This document shows positions 9,209-20,168 of a stretch of 64,000 nucleotides of DNA, piece after piece (the first letter of the stretch is position 1; every line of letters starts with the position of its first letter). The stretch is from the NCBI GenBank assembly GCA_037953745.1, contig JBAKBP010003125.1, forward strand, positions 82,001 through 146,000, written 5' to 3'. This DNA is from Lithodes maja. Lineage: Eukaryota; Arthropoda; Malacostraca; Decapoda; Lithodidae. A program made the position numbers and the translations under genes. The notes under the pieces were generated by a model. The model was not told the origin of the DNA and did not search any database. It worked only from the letters and a program-made list of their open reading frames with translations.

Positions 9209-12200
9209 CTGATCCGCTGAAACATGGTGATCCCAGCTATCCTCCTCTGAAGCTTGACTGTCCCCCTCTCCTTCTCCACCACGGCCGCAACAAGCCAACA
9301 CAGGGACAGTGAGAGGCTCAGAGGGGCGCCTCACATACTCTTTTATCAGGTTCACGTGACATAACTGATTCTTCTTCCTCCTGTCTGGAGTGGCAACAAG
9401 GTAATCTAGGTCCGAAATTTTCTCCACAATTTTATAGGGTCCAGTATACTTCGCCGACAAGGGGTTACCCACCAAAGGCAACAAAATCAACACCTCCTGT
9501 CCCACAATGAACTCCCGGAGCTTCACTTTGCGATCATACCTGTCCTTCATTAAAGCTTGTGACCCTGTTAAATTCCGACCTGCCATCTCCAGACTCTTAA
9601 GCATGCGCTCACGGCTTTCAAACACATACTTCAACAAGGAACAAGGCGGCACAGTTCCTTCCCAAATTTCCCGCAGCATATTAAGGGGGCCCCTGACTCG
9701 GTGTCCAAAAATCAGCTCGTTTGGACTAAATCCCAGGCTCTCACCAGGCACTTCCCGAGCAGCAAACAGTACATACGGCAATCCAAGATCCCAATCTCTT
9801 CCGTTATCAGCACAATAACACCTGAGCATGCTTTTAAGGGTGGCATGCCACCGCTCAAGCACCCCTTGGCTCTCAGGGTGATACGCTGACGATACCACCG
9901 CCCGTATTCCATGCTGTTGCATTGTTTGCTTAAAGAGATTGGAGGTGAAATTGGACCCCTGATCAGACTGAATCTCCTCCGGGTACCCGTACCTTGAAAA
10001 GTACCACAACAAGTTACTGACTACCGTCTTAGCCATGCCGTTTTTCATGGGGTATGCATCGGGGTATCTAGTGGCAACATCCATGATGGTTAACAAAAAT
10101 TTATTACCAGCCTTTGTGGGAGGGAGGGGACCAACCATGTCAACAACAATCTTACTAAAAGGTGGCCCAATTACAGGAATAGGGTGCAACGGAGCTTTAG
10201 GAATAACTTGGTTTGGTTTCCCGACCCGTTGACAAATATCACATGAGTTTATCCAGGACTGCACATGAGACTTCATCCCCGGCCACCAAAACAACTTCCC
10301 CAAAGCCGCCACCGTTTTTCTTACCCCCAAATGTCCTGCCAGCGGTGTGTCATGCGCCAAACTCAGTAGGCTATCCCTGCACTCCCGCGGCACCATCAAC
10401 TGGTCCACTACCCCGGACCCCATCTTCCAGCTACGGTTAGGGTCTTGAAAACGCCGATACAGGATGCCATCTAAATAAAAAAAATCTCCCGGCTGTGCAT
10501 CACCGTCCTCGTCGAGCTCCACAGCTCCATTAGCACACGTTTGGAGCTCAGGGTCCTCCAGCTGCAACCGACGTATATCTGAGGGTGCCAAGCGATCTAA
10601 CTGCTCCCGGAGCAATGCATGACCCTCCCCGATACTGAGCTGCTCCCTCTGTCTCTCTCGATGTTCATAACGTTGCTGTCGTGGAGACTCGTCATGCCCA
10701 GCCTCGTCACTCTCGATGACAGGCCCAGGGGCTACTCCAGAACTAAGTAATGGTGCTAATACTGAATCACCCAGGAGAGCCGCCGAGTCAAAACTCTTAA
10801 AACCAACTCCAGCTTTAGCCTCCTCCTGTTGATCGTTCCTCTGCTGGTCTGAAGACGGAGGACTAGGCGGTGACACTTTAGCTGCCCGAGCTCGGGTGAC
10901 AGCACACGCCATGGGTTGTGCCTGGCACCGCTCGACCCACTCTCGCTCTTCCCTACTCACGTCGGCCGGCCTCTCGGCAACGACTAAGGGTAGAACCTCA
11001 GAAGCGGGCATTGCAAAGTCGTTGCCGAGAAGAAGGTCGACGCCCTCCACTGGCAGTTTCTCCACAATCCCAACATCCAATTCACGTGCCACACCATCCA
11101 CCTCCAACTCCAACCGCACCAGCGGGTATGACCGAGTTGCATTAATACCCTGCACCACCACCACCCGAGCCGCATTTATAGGGTAGCCAGTCAAGTTTTT
11201 CATCAAAGTCTGGGAAGCACCTGTATCACGCAAGACCTCTACTCCATGCTTGCGCCCCGCCCACATCACGCAACCCCGTCCTCTATGGTCGCAAAAAACA
11301 TCCTGAGCAGGGTTCGAGCCTCCCAGGTGCTTCTGCATTGGCTGTGCCTCAGCCTCTGACGAACTGCCCCGGGCAAACTCAGAAGGCTTCAGAGACACAC
11401 CAATGTTGCAGGCCAAAGACACAGCTGCTGTAGGTGGTTTGCTAGGACAGACTCTTGCAAAGTGCCCCTTTTTATGACATTGATAACACTCTAACTCCCC
11501 TTTGGGCTTCCCTCGGTACTGGGAAGGGCCCGGCCCCTTCTTAAATGGGACGGTGCTAGTCTTGTGGTCAGTCTTGGTATCATAACTCTTGTACTTGTTT
11601 GCATAAGATATATTACTAACTCGGGGGGGTGGGGCGTCACGCCCCTTGTTACCTGCCTCACTACGCTGGGCAGACCCGCACCCACGAATTAATGATAGCC
11701 GGAGGTCAGCCATCTCAGCTGCCTCCTGTAGAGTTTTTGGATTCTTTTCTTTAATAGTTAAAGTCATTTCTGCACCTGTACACTTATAAAACTGCTCGAG
11801 CAGAAACAGCTCCGTCAACTGTTCGGCCGTCTCAGCTTTCTCAGAACGTGTCCAGTTTGTAAGTGCATCTTTTAAGTCCCGGGCATGTTCAAGAAAGGTC
11901 GCCTCCCTAGTCTTCGTAACACCCCGAAACTTCAATCGATATGTTTCTGGTTGCAACTCGTATGCCCGTAGGACAGCTCTCTTCAATACTGGGTAGTCAA
12001 TGCAAGACTCTAAAGGCAGTGCATCATAAGCCTTCAGACCCTTACCCGTAAGTCTTGAGGAGACCAGAGCTGCCCACTTCTCTTCAGGCCAATTATGCTC
12101 CCTACACTTCTTCTCAAAACGATTAAAAAATTCTGTGACTTCAGTTTCACTAAATGCCGGCACCAACTTGACTAAGTGGGACAAGGACTGTTCTCTTACT

Positions 12201-12931
12201 TGGCCCTCACGGCCCATCCGAATCCCTGTCGACTCTGCACGAGTCTTATCTAAATCTATTTGAGCACAATATTTCTCTGAGTCGTACCTAAGCTCAGCCT
12301 CGTGCCTCCTAATCTCAGCCTCAATCTCCTTCTCCTGCTTCCTAGTCTCATTCTCCTGCTTCCTAGTCTCATTCTCCTGCCTCCTAGTCTCATTCTCCTG
12401 CCTCCTAGTCTCATTCTCCATCTCCTGCTTCCTAGCCTCATTCTCCATTTTAGCAAGCTCGAGTTTAAATATCATCTCAGGAGACAGGCCGGAAGAGGGA
12501 GCTGCCACTACTGAAGGAGGGGGGGCAAGAACTGGGGAACCACCATACGCACCGCCCGAGGGCACTCCAATCTTCCAATGCTCATCCCTCTGTGGGAGAG
12601 TGCTAACCTCCGGCAACTGAGTGGACGGCACTGTGGGAGTCGAGTGAGAGGGGATCTGGGGAGGAACCCCCCCAAACGCCCTCTCCTCCGAAACCCCATG
12701 TCGCCCACGCAACACCCAGGAAATCAGCTCCCCCTTGGACATCCCTCCTACATTGGATAGACCCAAAACCTTGGCTATCAGGTGCAAGCCATAAACATTC
12801 ACCCCAGTCAGCCTCTCCTCCGTCACATGGTACTGCTTACTCACAAAAAGTCTAGCATCCTCCTCACTAGTTACTAACGGCACCTCCTCACTTAGCATCT
12901 CTCGCTCCTCGTCAGTACTAGGGCCCGACAT
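9206..12931 (-). CDS. gag-pol: Gag-protease-integrase polyprotein, Gmr1-like
   Basis: A single open frame of about 1241 codons from the first ATG (12929-12931); the frame is open a few codons further upstream without an ATG. Order by approximate residue: Glu/Arg/Lys heptad repeats at 160-215 built from a 21-bp tandem unit; SCAN-like capsid at 250-415 with a LTELFLLEQFYKC segment; CCHC zinc knuckle CYQCHKKGHFARVC near 480; retropepsin DTGAS near 568 with a LLLGNDF flap-side match; integrase zinc domain HLGVRKTV...CDICQ near 860-900; integrase core with D in VVDMVGPLPP, D in SDQGSN and E in GVLERWH (35 residues between the last two); and a GPY/F-like C-terminus (KYTGPYKIVEKI). No RT lies between protease and integrase. 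The proteins would package RNA, process themselves and integrate cDNA. Confidence 0.93.
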   Translation of the reverse strand: MSGPSTDEEREMLSEEVPLVTSEEDARLFVSKQYHVTEERLTGVNVYGLHLIAKVLGLSNVGGMSKGELISWVLRGRHGVSEERAFGGVPPQIPSHSTPTVPSTQLPEVSTLPQRDEHWKIGVPSGGAYGGSPVLAPPPSVVAAPSSGLSPEMIFKLELAKMENEARKQEMENETRRQENETRRQENETRKQENETRKQEKEIEAEIRRHEAELRYDSEKYCAQIDLDKTRAESTGIRMGREGQVREQSLSHLVKLVPAFSETEVTEFFNRFEKKCREHNWPEEKWAALVSSRLTGKGLKAYDALPLESCIDYPVLKRAVLRAYELQPETYRLKFRGVTKTREATFLEHARDLKDALTNWTRSEKAETAEQLTELFLLEQFYKCTGAEMTLTIKEKNPKTLQEAAEMADLRLSLIRGCGSAQRSEAGNKGRDAPPPRVSNISYANKYKSYDTKTDHKTSTVPFKKGPGPSQYRGKPKGELECYQCHKKGHFARVCPSKPPTAAVSLACNIGVSLKPSEFARGSSSEAEAQPMQKHLGGSNPAQDVFCDHRGRGCVMWAGRKHGVEVLRDTGASQTLMKNLTGYPINAARVVVVQGINATRSYPLVRLELEVDGVARELDVGIVEKLPVEGVDLLLGNDFAMPASEVLPLVVAERPADVSREEREWVERCQAQPMACAVTRARAAKVSPPSPPSSDQQRNDQQEEAKAGVGFKSFDSAALLGDSVLAPLLSSGVAPGPVIESDEAGHDESPRQQRYEHRERQREQLSIGEGHALLREQLDRLAPSDIRRLQLEDPELQTCANGAVELDEDGDAQPGDFFYLDGILYRRFQDPNRSWKMGSGVVDQLMVPRECRDSLLSLAHDTPLAGHLGVRKTVAALGKLFWWPGMKSHVQSWINSCDICQRVGKPNQVIPKAPLHPIPVIGPPFSKIVVDMVGPLPPTKAGNKFLLTIMDVATRYPDAYPMKNGMAKTVVSNLLWYFSRYGYPEEIQSDQGSNFTSNLFKQTMQQHGIRAVVSSAYHPESQGVLERWHATLKSMLRCYCADNGRDWDLGLPYVLFAAREVPGESLGFSPNELIFGHRVRGPLNMLREIWEGTVPPCSLLKYVFESRERMLKSLEMAGRNLTGSQALMKDRYDRKVKLREFIVGQEVLILLPLVGNPLSAKYTGPYKIVEKISDLDYLVATPDRRKKNQLCHVNLIKEYVRRPSEPLTVPVLACCGRGGEGEGDSQASEEDSWDHHVSADQ
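12316..12441 (-). repeat. 21-bp tandem repeat inside gag
   Basis: About six copies of a 21-bp unit encode the heptad NETR(R/K)QE and variants, giving a long charged helix with probable coiled-coil character. Unit length is a multiple of three, so copy-number change keeps the frame. Confidence 0.8.
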
Positions 12932-13131
12932 ACTGAAGTTCACCAAAAAATTCTCGAGACAAAAGTGTTAAACTCCCTTATGCAAGCACTAATTACTAAA
13001 TTAACTGGAGTCTCTTAAATGCTCTCCTAATTGCCTTACAAAAAAAAATATTCTTCAATATGTACGCTAAAGTACGAACAAACAAATGTTGTACAACTCT
13101 GCAAAAAATTATACTGTTCACAAAATCCTAA

Positions 13132-13143
13132 GCAAGGTCGCCA
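13132..13143 (-). other. Primer-binding site
   Basis: The minus strand reads TGGCGACCTTGC starting two bases inside the 5' LTR. TGG at this place pairs with the CCA end of a tRNA. Which tRNA cannot be settled without a tRNA set. Confidence 0.65.
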
Positions 13144-13145
13144 TT

Positions 13146-14991
13146 TGTTACGACCGGGCACTCGGGTACACTAGGGCTCTTACACAGGACTCGAGTATGG
13201 CTCGCTGCCACAACGGAAACACACGATCCCAACCCCAGAGTACTGCCAGCCGAACAAAAAACGCCACTACCCTCCAGAGTTCTATCTGCTATAACGGGGT
13301 ATACAAGAACTCGGTACTAGCGTTTCACACAACAGACTAATAACAAGACGGGAGTTATCTAGTCTGGTCAACAATCAAACAAAGAAGAAAGTACTACAAC
13401 ACTAAAGAATAGTGTTGGCCGAAGCCGAAGTAATCCACCCTTGAACTAAGAACTTAAGAAGTCCTCCACCCTCTACTTCGGATCGGCACTATTACGTTAC
13501 GTTAAACAATAGTCCTCGAGCATCAAGCAAGGAATCTTCTGATAAGTTAGATGCTTCTCGAATACTCATAAGAAGTAAGTATCGGATTTTGAACAGCAAT
13601 TTAATGAATAACTCACTGGTAATTAAAGGCTTTAAATTGACATAAGAAGAATTATAAGAATAAGCAATAGGATATGGCAAACATTAAGAAGAAGTACTCC
13701 GACAATGCACTGGCAATAGCCTACTAAGATTGTGCTCGTGGGCCACTAATCTCTGAAGTAGCTAAGCGTGCCACACATGAAATCAATAGTGCTTAAACAA
13801 TAATATACATAAGGAGAAGCTTCAATACTATGCTGTATCTGCTGGTCGAGCAAAGTCTAGCTGGGATATCTAAGGTTAAGAGACAATGGCTGAGCAAGCG
13901 GCTCGTAGCCTAGCGAGGTCCTTAAGACTGTGCGGCCAAATTACGGTAATTGACGGGATGCTCTCTTGAGAGATCCAGATCACTAGTATCTGGTTCTCTC
14001 CTGGCGATCCTCTCAAAGTCAAGCAAATGAGATAGCACAGTGTTGGGTGGCACAGGCAAAAGCCCTCACTCGCAACACAGTGCTAAACTCCCACGGTACA
14101 CAGTCAGAAAGACCACCTAGGCGTTCCACGTCTCCGTTGCAATTGTACTGGTTCAACCGCAACCTAGTACTCATAGGAAATCACAACTCAGAAACCCTAT
14201 CCCAGTCTAGCATTGCCTAAACCAGCAGAAAACAGGAACATGAATAATCGCACACAGGGAAATGCATATACGAGTGCAACAAACATCAATCAATCCTATT
14301 CTAGTTAACCCTTCCAAAAATAGGCTATCTAACAGGCACTTATCTCGTGAGAACTCAAGCGATAATACTTTGGCTGACTAAATCTGCACCAAAGGGGTCA
14401 TGGAGGTTAAACAGGGACGAGAAGAGAAGAAGATAGGCTGTTCAGAGAGTAGAGAAAGTTCACATCAGTCGGAAGAATATGGATAGTTGCAAGGGATATG
14501 AGAGGTCGCTTTGCCTGATGAGTTCTGAAGAATTGTGGCGAGGACCTCTCCTTTTTATACTCGGCCCTCTAGCGGCATATCTCAAACTACTTAAGGACCG
14601 CCCACTGGCAATCATGACGTCATATTCTCTCTCAATCTGGGATCGACAAAGAACTTCCCACGCGCTGAGAGGGAGGAAGGGAGGAGGGAGGAGGGAGTGA
14701 GGCCTACACACCTCGTGGCGCGCTCACTGGCCGTCGTTACATAACTCTCTCTCTCATCATTGTATATAAGTCCCACACACAATACTTATATCTAATGATA
14801 TAAAATAGAACTCGTTGACTTAGAAGAAAACAAAATACATATTTATAATACTTATAGTACAACGGCTCACATAAACTAAGTTAGGAAACTCTACACAGAC
14901 TACAGCCAAAGTTCCTGCCCTGACGATCCTAGCGAGAGTGGGGCCTGACTGGGCGTTCTGTACAGCATGCTCATACTCGACATGCGTCACA
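13146..14991 (-). repeat. 5' LTR of the Gmr1-like element
   Basis: 1846 bp, the partner of 6053-7897, with TG...CA ends. U3 (upstream of the TATA at 14552-14559) is about 430 bp, leaving an unusually long R-U5 of about 1.4 kb. Confidence 0.93.
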
Positions 14992-15856
14992 CTATACATT
15001 TATGATCACACTACTGAATACAACATGGACCTTTGTCAACACAGCCAAGGAGGGTATGTTTATACAGTTCCGTTCTTGACCTCTTATTTTTATTATCCAA
15101 TTTCTTCTTCTAGTTTCCCTCAAATGTTGTTTCGTATTTTGTGTGTGCTATATTTTATTGTTTGCCCATTATGTGTGTCTATGTAGGTGTCATATCTTGT
15201 ATTTACCACTTTCTTCTGATTCTTATCGGTTTTCCTATTATATTCGATAAATGTATGTCGTCAATTGCATTGTTGCATAATGATGCATAGTTCATATTCC
15301 ATCTATATTTATATGTTAATTTTTATGTGTCTACTGTATGCCTCTTGTTCATGTATTACCTCTACAGTATTCCCTGATTTCCTTTGCATCATTGTTCAAC
15401 AATAGATGTACACCAACTGTCATCAGGTTCGGCTCTTGGACAACTCAACTAGTAGTCCATTTCCACTATTATATCTCAAACATTACTAAAATCCACCAGG
15501 GCCAAATGAAACAAAGCCAACATAAAGTTCTACCCGGACTTAAATTAGTTGATCCTCACATTATTGGTTGGGTGGCCCTAGTTCATAATTATATGCTGGT
15601 TGAAATCTACTGTTTAAATTGTCACCATCAGGTTTCGTTATGTTCAATAATTATTATCGATCATGTTTTTGTGTTTTCCATTAAATAGAGTTCCATAGTA
15701 CTTGTATACTCCACCCACTACCAGTTTTCATTACATCAACTTTCTTTTCTAAAGTATTTAGGCATAGGCCTATATATCCTCAGATTGTATTCCATTCACT
15801 TTCTGTTTACAGTATTTACACATCTAAGCATTCTAAGGGCTTCACAAACGTCCCTT
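14992..15856. other. AT-rich stretch, no feature recognised
   Basis: Open frames here (for example 15338-15688) have no recognisable motif and the composition of random AT-rich DNA. Confidence 0.45.
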
Positions 15857-15932
15857 ACAATCCCACAGATGGGGCTGTTCGGCCAGGCAGCTTGGGGAAC
15901 AACAAAAACAACAACAACAATCCCACAGATGG
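15857..15932 (+). mobile_element. Minimal retroposed 3' end with 16-bp target duplication
   Basis: A 44-bp body (15873-15916) runs GGCTGTTCGGCCAGGCAGC through CTTGGGG to an (AAC)n tail. It is bracketed by perfect direct repeats ACAATCCCACAGATGG at 15857-15872 and 15917-15932. The same 3' end, with a longer body, occurs on the minus strand at 16935-17150. This is an extremely 5'-truncated retroposon. Confidence 0.8.
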
Positions 15933-16109
15933 CCTCCAGCACCGCCCTCGCTTACACCTCATTCATAATTATGTATGTGTCAGGCGAGAAGTGGATCCCT
16001 TAGCTTCTACCTAGTCCCCGCTCCTCCACCTCTTCTCACTCCACCTTTTCCTACAACCCCTCTTCTTGCCTTTATTTTGCTTATCGTACTCCATATCCTC
16101 CCGTTACCT

Positions 16110-16335
16110 CTCATAATCAATCATCACCATCATCATCATCATCATCGCCCTACTCCTCATCTTTGTCAATCACTACTACTACTCCTCCTCCTCCTCATCA
16201 GCATTGCCCTCCTCCTCATCTTTCATAATCACTCCCAATATTTCTCCTCCTCCAACTCCTCCTCATCATCGCCCCCTCCTCCTCTTCCTCCATCATTCTC
16301 ACGCTTCCTCCTCCTCGTCAGTGTCCAGTACTATG
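16110..16335 (+). repeat. Pyrimidine-rich (ATC)n/(CTC)n low-complexity tract
   Basis: Runs of CATCATCAT near 16117-16145, then CTACTACT and CTCCTCCTC blocks to about 16330. Long open frames here are simple-sequence artefacts. Confidence 0.8.
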
Positions 16336-16474
16336 ACCAGCTCCACCTCTACCATTCTGTAGGTGATCCCTGGTGATAAGTGGGAGTCAGACAAAGGAAT
16401 ATAGAACGGTGTTGTCATCAAGGTGCCTTCCTCCCAGTTCTATAGTTTATACTCTCTTATTTCATGTTTCTTGT

Positions 16475-16552
16475 TTTCTATCTATCTATCTATATACTCA
16501 GGCCCAATCCCCACTTTTGCTTTTTTTTTTTGGGGGGGGGGGGGCGACTCAA
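16475..16552 (-). mobile_element. 5'-truncated LINE tail ending in (ATAG)n
   Basis: On the minus strand: C-run, A-run, GGGCCTGAG, then (ATAG)n. The same order occurs at 58308-58378, and the tail matches the end of the LINE at 43427-44036 (CCACCCC...GGGGA...CAGGCAATAGATAG). Read as the extreme 3' end of the same LINE family. Confidence 0.5.
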
Positions 16553-16934
16553 GACAGAGCAAGAATAGTAACAACACAAAACACAACAGAAAACAATGAA
16601 CACACAACAGAAAACAATAAACACACAAAAACAAAATACAAATTCACACAAATCTTGTTTTCTAAGTTTTTGTTTTGTTTATGCCATTATTGTGTTTATA
16701 ATTATGTTAGCTTATTCTCTGTTTATCTGTTCGTATAATATTATTATATTTCCTGTTGTTATCTACTATCATGATTGTGTCCTCTGAATGTTCGGTTATT
16801 CTTCTCATTACCTCTCTGACTTCATGTTCCTTGTTGTCTAACTTTTATTTTTGTTCGATGTTCGCTTATTCTCTCTTTATCTTGTATGTTTTATCTCCTG
16901 TTCGTATCTACGACCACGTGTCTTCTGCGTGTTC
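16553..16934. other. No feature recognised
   Basis: AT-rich, with ACACAACAGAAAACAAT repeated twice near 16575-16625. No gene seen. Confidence 0.4.
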
Positions 16935-17150
16935 GGTTGTTGTTGTTGTTGTTCCCCAAGCTGCCTGGCCGAACAGCCCCAAGGCCCCGAGCAAGGCCAG
17001 GGCTATAACCGAGCGCCCCCACAGAACCCTCCTTGCCGACCACAATAAAGCCTGGGTGACCGAAGCCACTCCATGGCGGGGAGCTGAGGAGGGTGCGGAA
17101 ACGCCCGGGAAACCAAAGCCCCACACAGGGCCCTGTGCCCCTCAGCAATT
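16935..17150 (-). mobile_element. Retroposon 3' end with (AAC)n tail
   Basis: GC-rich, minus orientation, ending GGGGCTGTTCGGCCAGGCAG, CTTGGGG, (AAC)n. It shares its last 45 bp with the insertion at 15873-15916 in the opposite orientation. The minus frame is open for about 70 codons, but I cannot assign a LINE protein. Confidence 0.5.
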
Positions 17151-17405
17151 ATGAAGAGAAAGTTGAGAGGCAAAGGAAAAATGTGACGCTTTGGCTTCCA
17201 ATCTTGGTAGATTGGGAGGTCAATCCACGGAAGAGACGCCGTCACTTGAGATCTAGAAAATATATAAGTAAAAGGAACAGTCAGAGTAAGCTATGGGTAT
17301 GGCAGAGATCGCTCAGTTCTCACTCTGATAGACCAGCCCATCACCGTGTTCGGTTATTATAGGTAGTTGAAATACTAGGCAACTTTAACGATTTTGTTCA
17401 GGTTA

Positions 17406-17620
17406 TTAAGGGGGGCTACCGTCTTTTTTTTATCTTTCTCTCTTTCCCTGGCTTGTATCCATTCGGCCCCATTCAGCCAACTGTTTTAAGACGTTTATCC
17501 CCATGCAAGTGTCGATTTCTTCCTGGCGAGCGATAGCGAGCCAGCATTGTTTGGAGAAATCCGGCTTTGCCGGAGACAGTTTACTATCGAAAAATGTACA
17601 AATTTAGCTTGCTGTCAAAA

Positions 17621-17652
<32 letters not shown>

Positions 17653-18268
17653 GCTGGATCGCTACCGCTCGCCAGGAAAATATTGACACCTGGATGTGGC
17701 AGAGTGGTCTTGCCACTGGACTGGTAATCTAATGGACCAGGGTTCGAATCCCAATATGTCAATGGGAAGATATTATTGGGATGGAATTTGTGCTGTACCT
17801 AGTTTCAGTGCATTACCACAGCACACCGAAAATGCCAAAAAAATACCCTCATTGTTCCCTGATTAAATAGCATTGTATGAATATTCCCATATTCAAAATA
17901 TGTTACAGGGGGGCAATACCTAGTGAGTTAATTGCTCTATAGGTGGCGTTCTGAGAGTGAGGGTCCGAGTGTGGGGGATGAGACGGTGAAGCGCAGAGGC
18001 GAAGCGGCTTCAGAGATGGAGTTGCTTCAAGCCGGGGTGCTTCGCATGTCTCACTCCCTAGACTGGAACAAGATCTCACGGGCCTCACCGTGATCAGCGG
18101 TGTAGTGTAAAGGCTCTTAGCCTATGCCCGAGAGGGAGTAGATGGAATATAGAGAAAAAAAAAAAAAAAAAAAACGTCTTAAAACAGTAGTCTGAATGGG
18201 GCCGAATGGATACAAGCCAAAGAGAGAAGGAGAGGAAAACAAAAAAAAAGCGAGGTGGCCTCCCTTAA
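17406..18268 (+). mobile_element. Family B TTAA foldback element, split by a SINE
   Basis: Starts TTAAGGGGGGCTACC and ends GGCCTCCCTTAA. The left arm (GGCTTGTATCCATTCGGCC, AGACGTTTATCCCC, CGATTTCTTCCTGGCGAGCG) reappears inverted in the right arm. The centre carries TTTACTATCGAAAAATGT and a (TA)n at 17624-17652. A SINE (17690-18174) sits in the right arm. The TTAA ends fit target duplications of piggyBac or Kolobok type. No transposase is present. Confidence 0.8.
17690..18174 (+). mobile_element. tRNA-derived SINE, poly(A) tail
   Basis: The head is tRNA-like: GTGGCAGAGTGGTC as A box and GGGTTCGAATCCC as B box. A 400-bp body follows with landmarks ATGTTACAGGGGG and CTCACGGGCCTCACCGTG. A20 occupies 18155-18174. 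It is inserted in the right arm of the foldback element. The same family occurs inverted at 24521-25911. No target duplication is clear. Confidence 0.78.
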
Positions 18269-18374
18269 GGAATTTTGAAGTCAGAGGGATAAGGGGAGAT
18301 CTTTAAGGCTGAAGATAGATTATATTAGGCAGTTGAAATCGTATGCATCTCGAACAATGATATTCAGTTTAGGA

Positions 18375-20168
18375 TGTTACGACCGGGGCTCGTATAAAAC
18401 AAGGGCTCTTAATCATTGGACTAGGAAAGCACACAGCCACAATGGTAACACTAGATCCAACCCCTGAACTTATAATGCCGGCGCACAAAAACACCTATAC
18501 CCTCCAGAGTTAAATCTGCGATAACGGGGTATCCTATAACTCAGTATAAGTGCACTACTACTACTAGCTGATGATCTCTGATACAGCCTGATCACAACAA
18601 CATACAATTACGTTAATAAGGTATACTAGGAAAAGATAGAGATCTTAATTAAATCACTGCAATGATTTAATGCAAACTAGAAGAAGGTATATTTAAAGTT
18701 ACTCTAAACAATAATGAACTGTCACTCCTATACTAAAGAAAGTGAACGAAAGTCCCAAAGCATCGAGCAGGAATCTTCTGAAGAAAATCTGATGCTGGGG
18801 TAAGATGATCGTATCGGATTTTGAACTGTTATATATAGCAGGGTCAATATAGGACAAGTGTAGAGACAGACAGTGTCAACTGACACGGGAATAACGATAA
18901 ATGCACACTAGTATTATCTCCAACAACAAAAGAAGTCCTTCGTCAGGCAACTCAAAAAGCCTGCTCAGGTTGTGCAACTCAACAACAACCAAGGCTTACA
19001 GTCAACGTGAATAAGAATGCTGCATACATAACATAAGAGCTTATAATTCTAAACGGGTGTCTGCTAGGCTAATAAAGTCTAGCTGGGATGTCGTAGGCTA
19101 GGAAACAATGGCTGAGCAAGCGGCTCATAGCCTAGCGAGGTCCTTAAGACTGTGCGGCCAAATTACGTTAATTGAGGGGTGCTCTCTTGAGAGATCCAGA
19201 TCGCTAGTATCTGGTTCTATCCTGGCGACCCTCTCAAAGTCAAAGCAAACAAGTTAGCACAGTGTTGGGTGGCAGAGGCAAAAGCCCTCACTCGCAACAC
19301 AGTGCTAAACTCACAAGGTACACAGTCAGAAAGACCACCTAGGCTTCCCACCTCTCCGTTACGATTGTACAGGTTCAACAAAACCTAGTACACATCGGAA
19401 ATCACAACAACAATGGCCACACCCCAGTCTAGCATTAAATAGCCCAGCAGACAGCCAAGGATTAGGCAGGGAGACACTGTGAGTGTGTCGAACCTCTACA
19501 GACAAAATAGTAACCCCCTCCAAAATGCCTAACTAAACATATAATATCTGAGAGCTTCAGCATATAATACGATGGCCGATATATGAAATCGTGCAGAACC
19601 AAAGGGGAGTTATGATATTAAATAGAGAGGAAGAATGAGAGGTAAGAAGTTGAGAGAGAGAGAGAGAAAGTGCTCTATAGGTAGAAGTCGGTGACAGGTG
19701 GCAAGGGATATGTTAAGGGTATACTGTTCAAGCAAGCTCTGAGGAGAATAGCTCCTCTGGACCCCTCCGGGATCACACACAAAGGCATGGTGGTCAGCCA
19801 ATCACAGGCCGCTACGTCACCTGGCAGCAGGCCTGCAGAAGGCGCCAGGAACCACCAGCCAACCAAAACCGAGAGAAAGATCACGTGAGCGAGGGACTCC
19901 TCGAGGGAGGCGGAAAAACTACCGTCTCACTGCCCGCTCGCTCTCTCTCCTTCCTTCAGTACAATGCATCTTAAGTTCAACTCATGATATAAAATATAAT
20001 CCCTTGTCACAGGCGAAAACAAAGACCACTTCTATCTGCCTGTGACATGACGATTCACAAGAAAGAAAGTACAACATTGTAGATAGACTGTAGCCAAATA
20101 CATTGCCCTGGCGAGTGTTAGCGAGTGGCTGAGCCCATGTGACGTTCTGCTGAGCTGCAGGCGTAACA
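18375..20168 (-). mobile_element. Solo LTR related to the Gmr1-like element
   Basis: 1794 bp. The plus strand begins TGTTACGACCGGGG and ends GGCGTAACA, with blocks colinear with 6053-7897 (for example AAGACTGTGCGGCCAAATTACG and CTCGCAACACAGTGCTAAACTC). It is flanked by a perfect 4-bp direct repeat AGGA (18371-18374 and 20169-20172). There is no internal region, so it arose by LTR-LTR recombination. Confidence 0.88.

Larger units (their letters stand above)
6053..14991 (-). mobile_element. Gmr1-like Gypsy LTR retrotransposon, RT-defective
   Basis: An 8.9-kb element read on the minus strand. The 5' LTR is 13146-14991, the primer-binding site abuts it, the coding region is 12931-8384, then come a polypurine tract and the 3' LTR at 6053-7897. 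The LTRs are about 99% alike by eye, so the insertion is young. Domain order is gag, zinc knuckle, protease, integrase, then RT. This is unusual for Gypsy proteins and is the hallmark of Gmr1-like elements. The RT ORF lacks YxDD and most of RNase H. No 4-6-bp target duplication is visible (left flank ends CCCT, right flank starts CTAT). That could mean recombination between copies or decay of the flank. Confidence 0.9.

Noticed and set aside
9507..12760. Plus-strand frames antisense to gag-pol
   Set aside because: Shadows of the long minus-strand polyprotein with no motifs of their own.
6053..14991. Envelope gene or retrovirus status for the LTR element
   Set aside because: No open frame with signal peptide, fusion segment or membrane anchor between the RT remnant and the 3' LTR.
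15975..16376. Pro/Leu/Ser-rich 133-codon frame
   Set aside because: Created by CTC/ATC simple sequence.
17690..17765. Functional tRNA gene
   Set aside because: The tRNA-like head is followed by a SINE body and poly(A), and the acceptor stem does not close.
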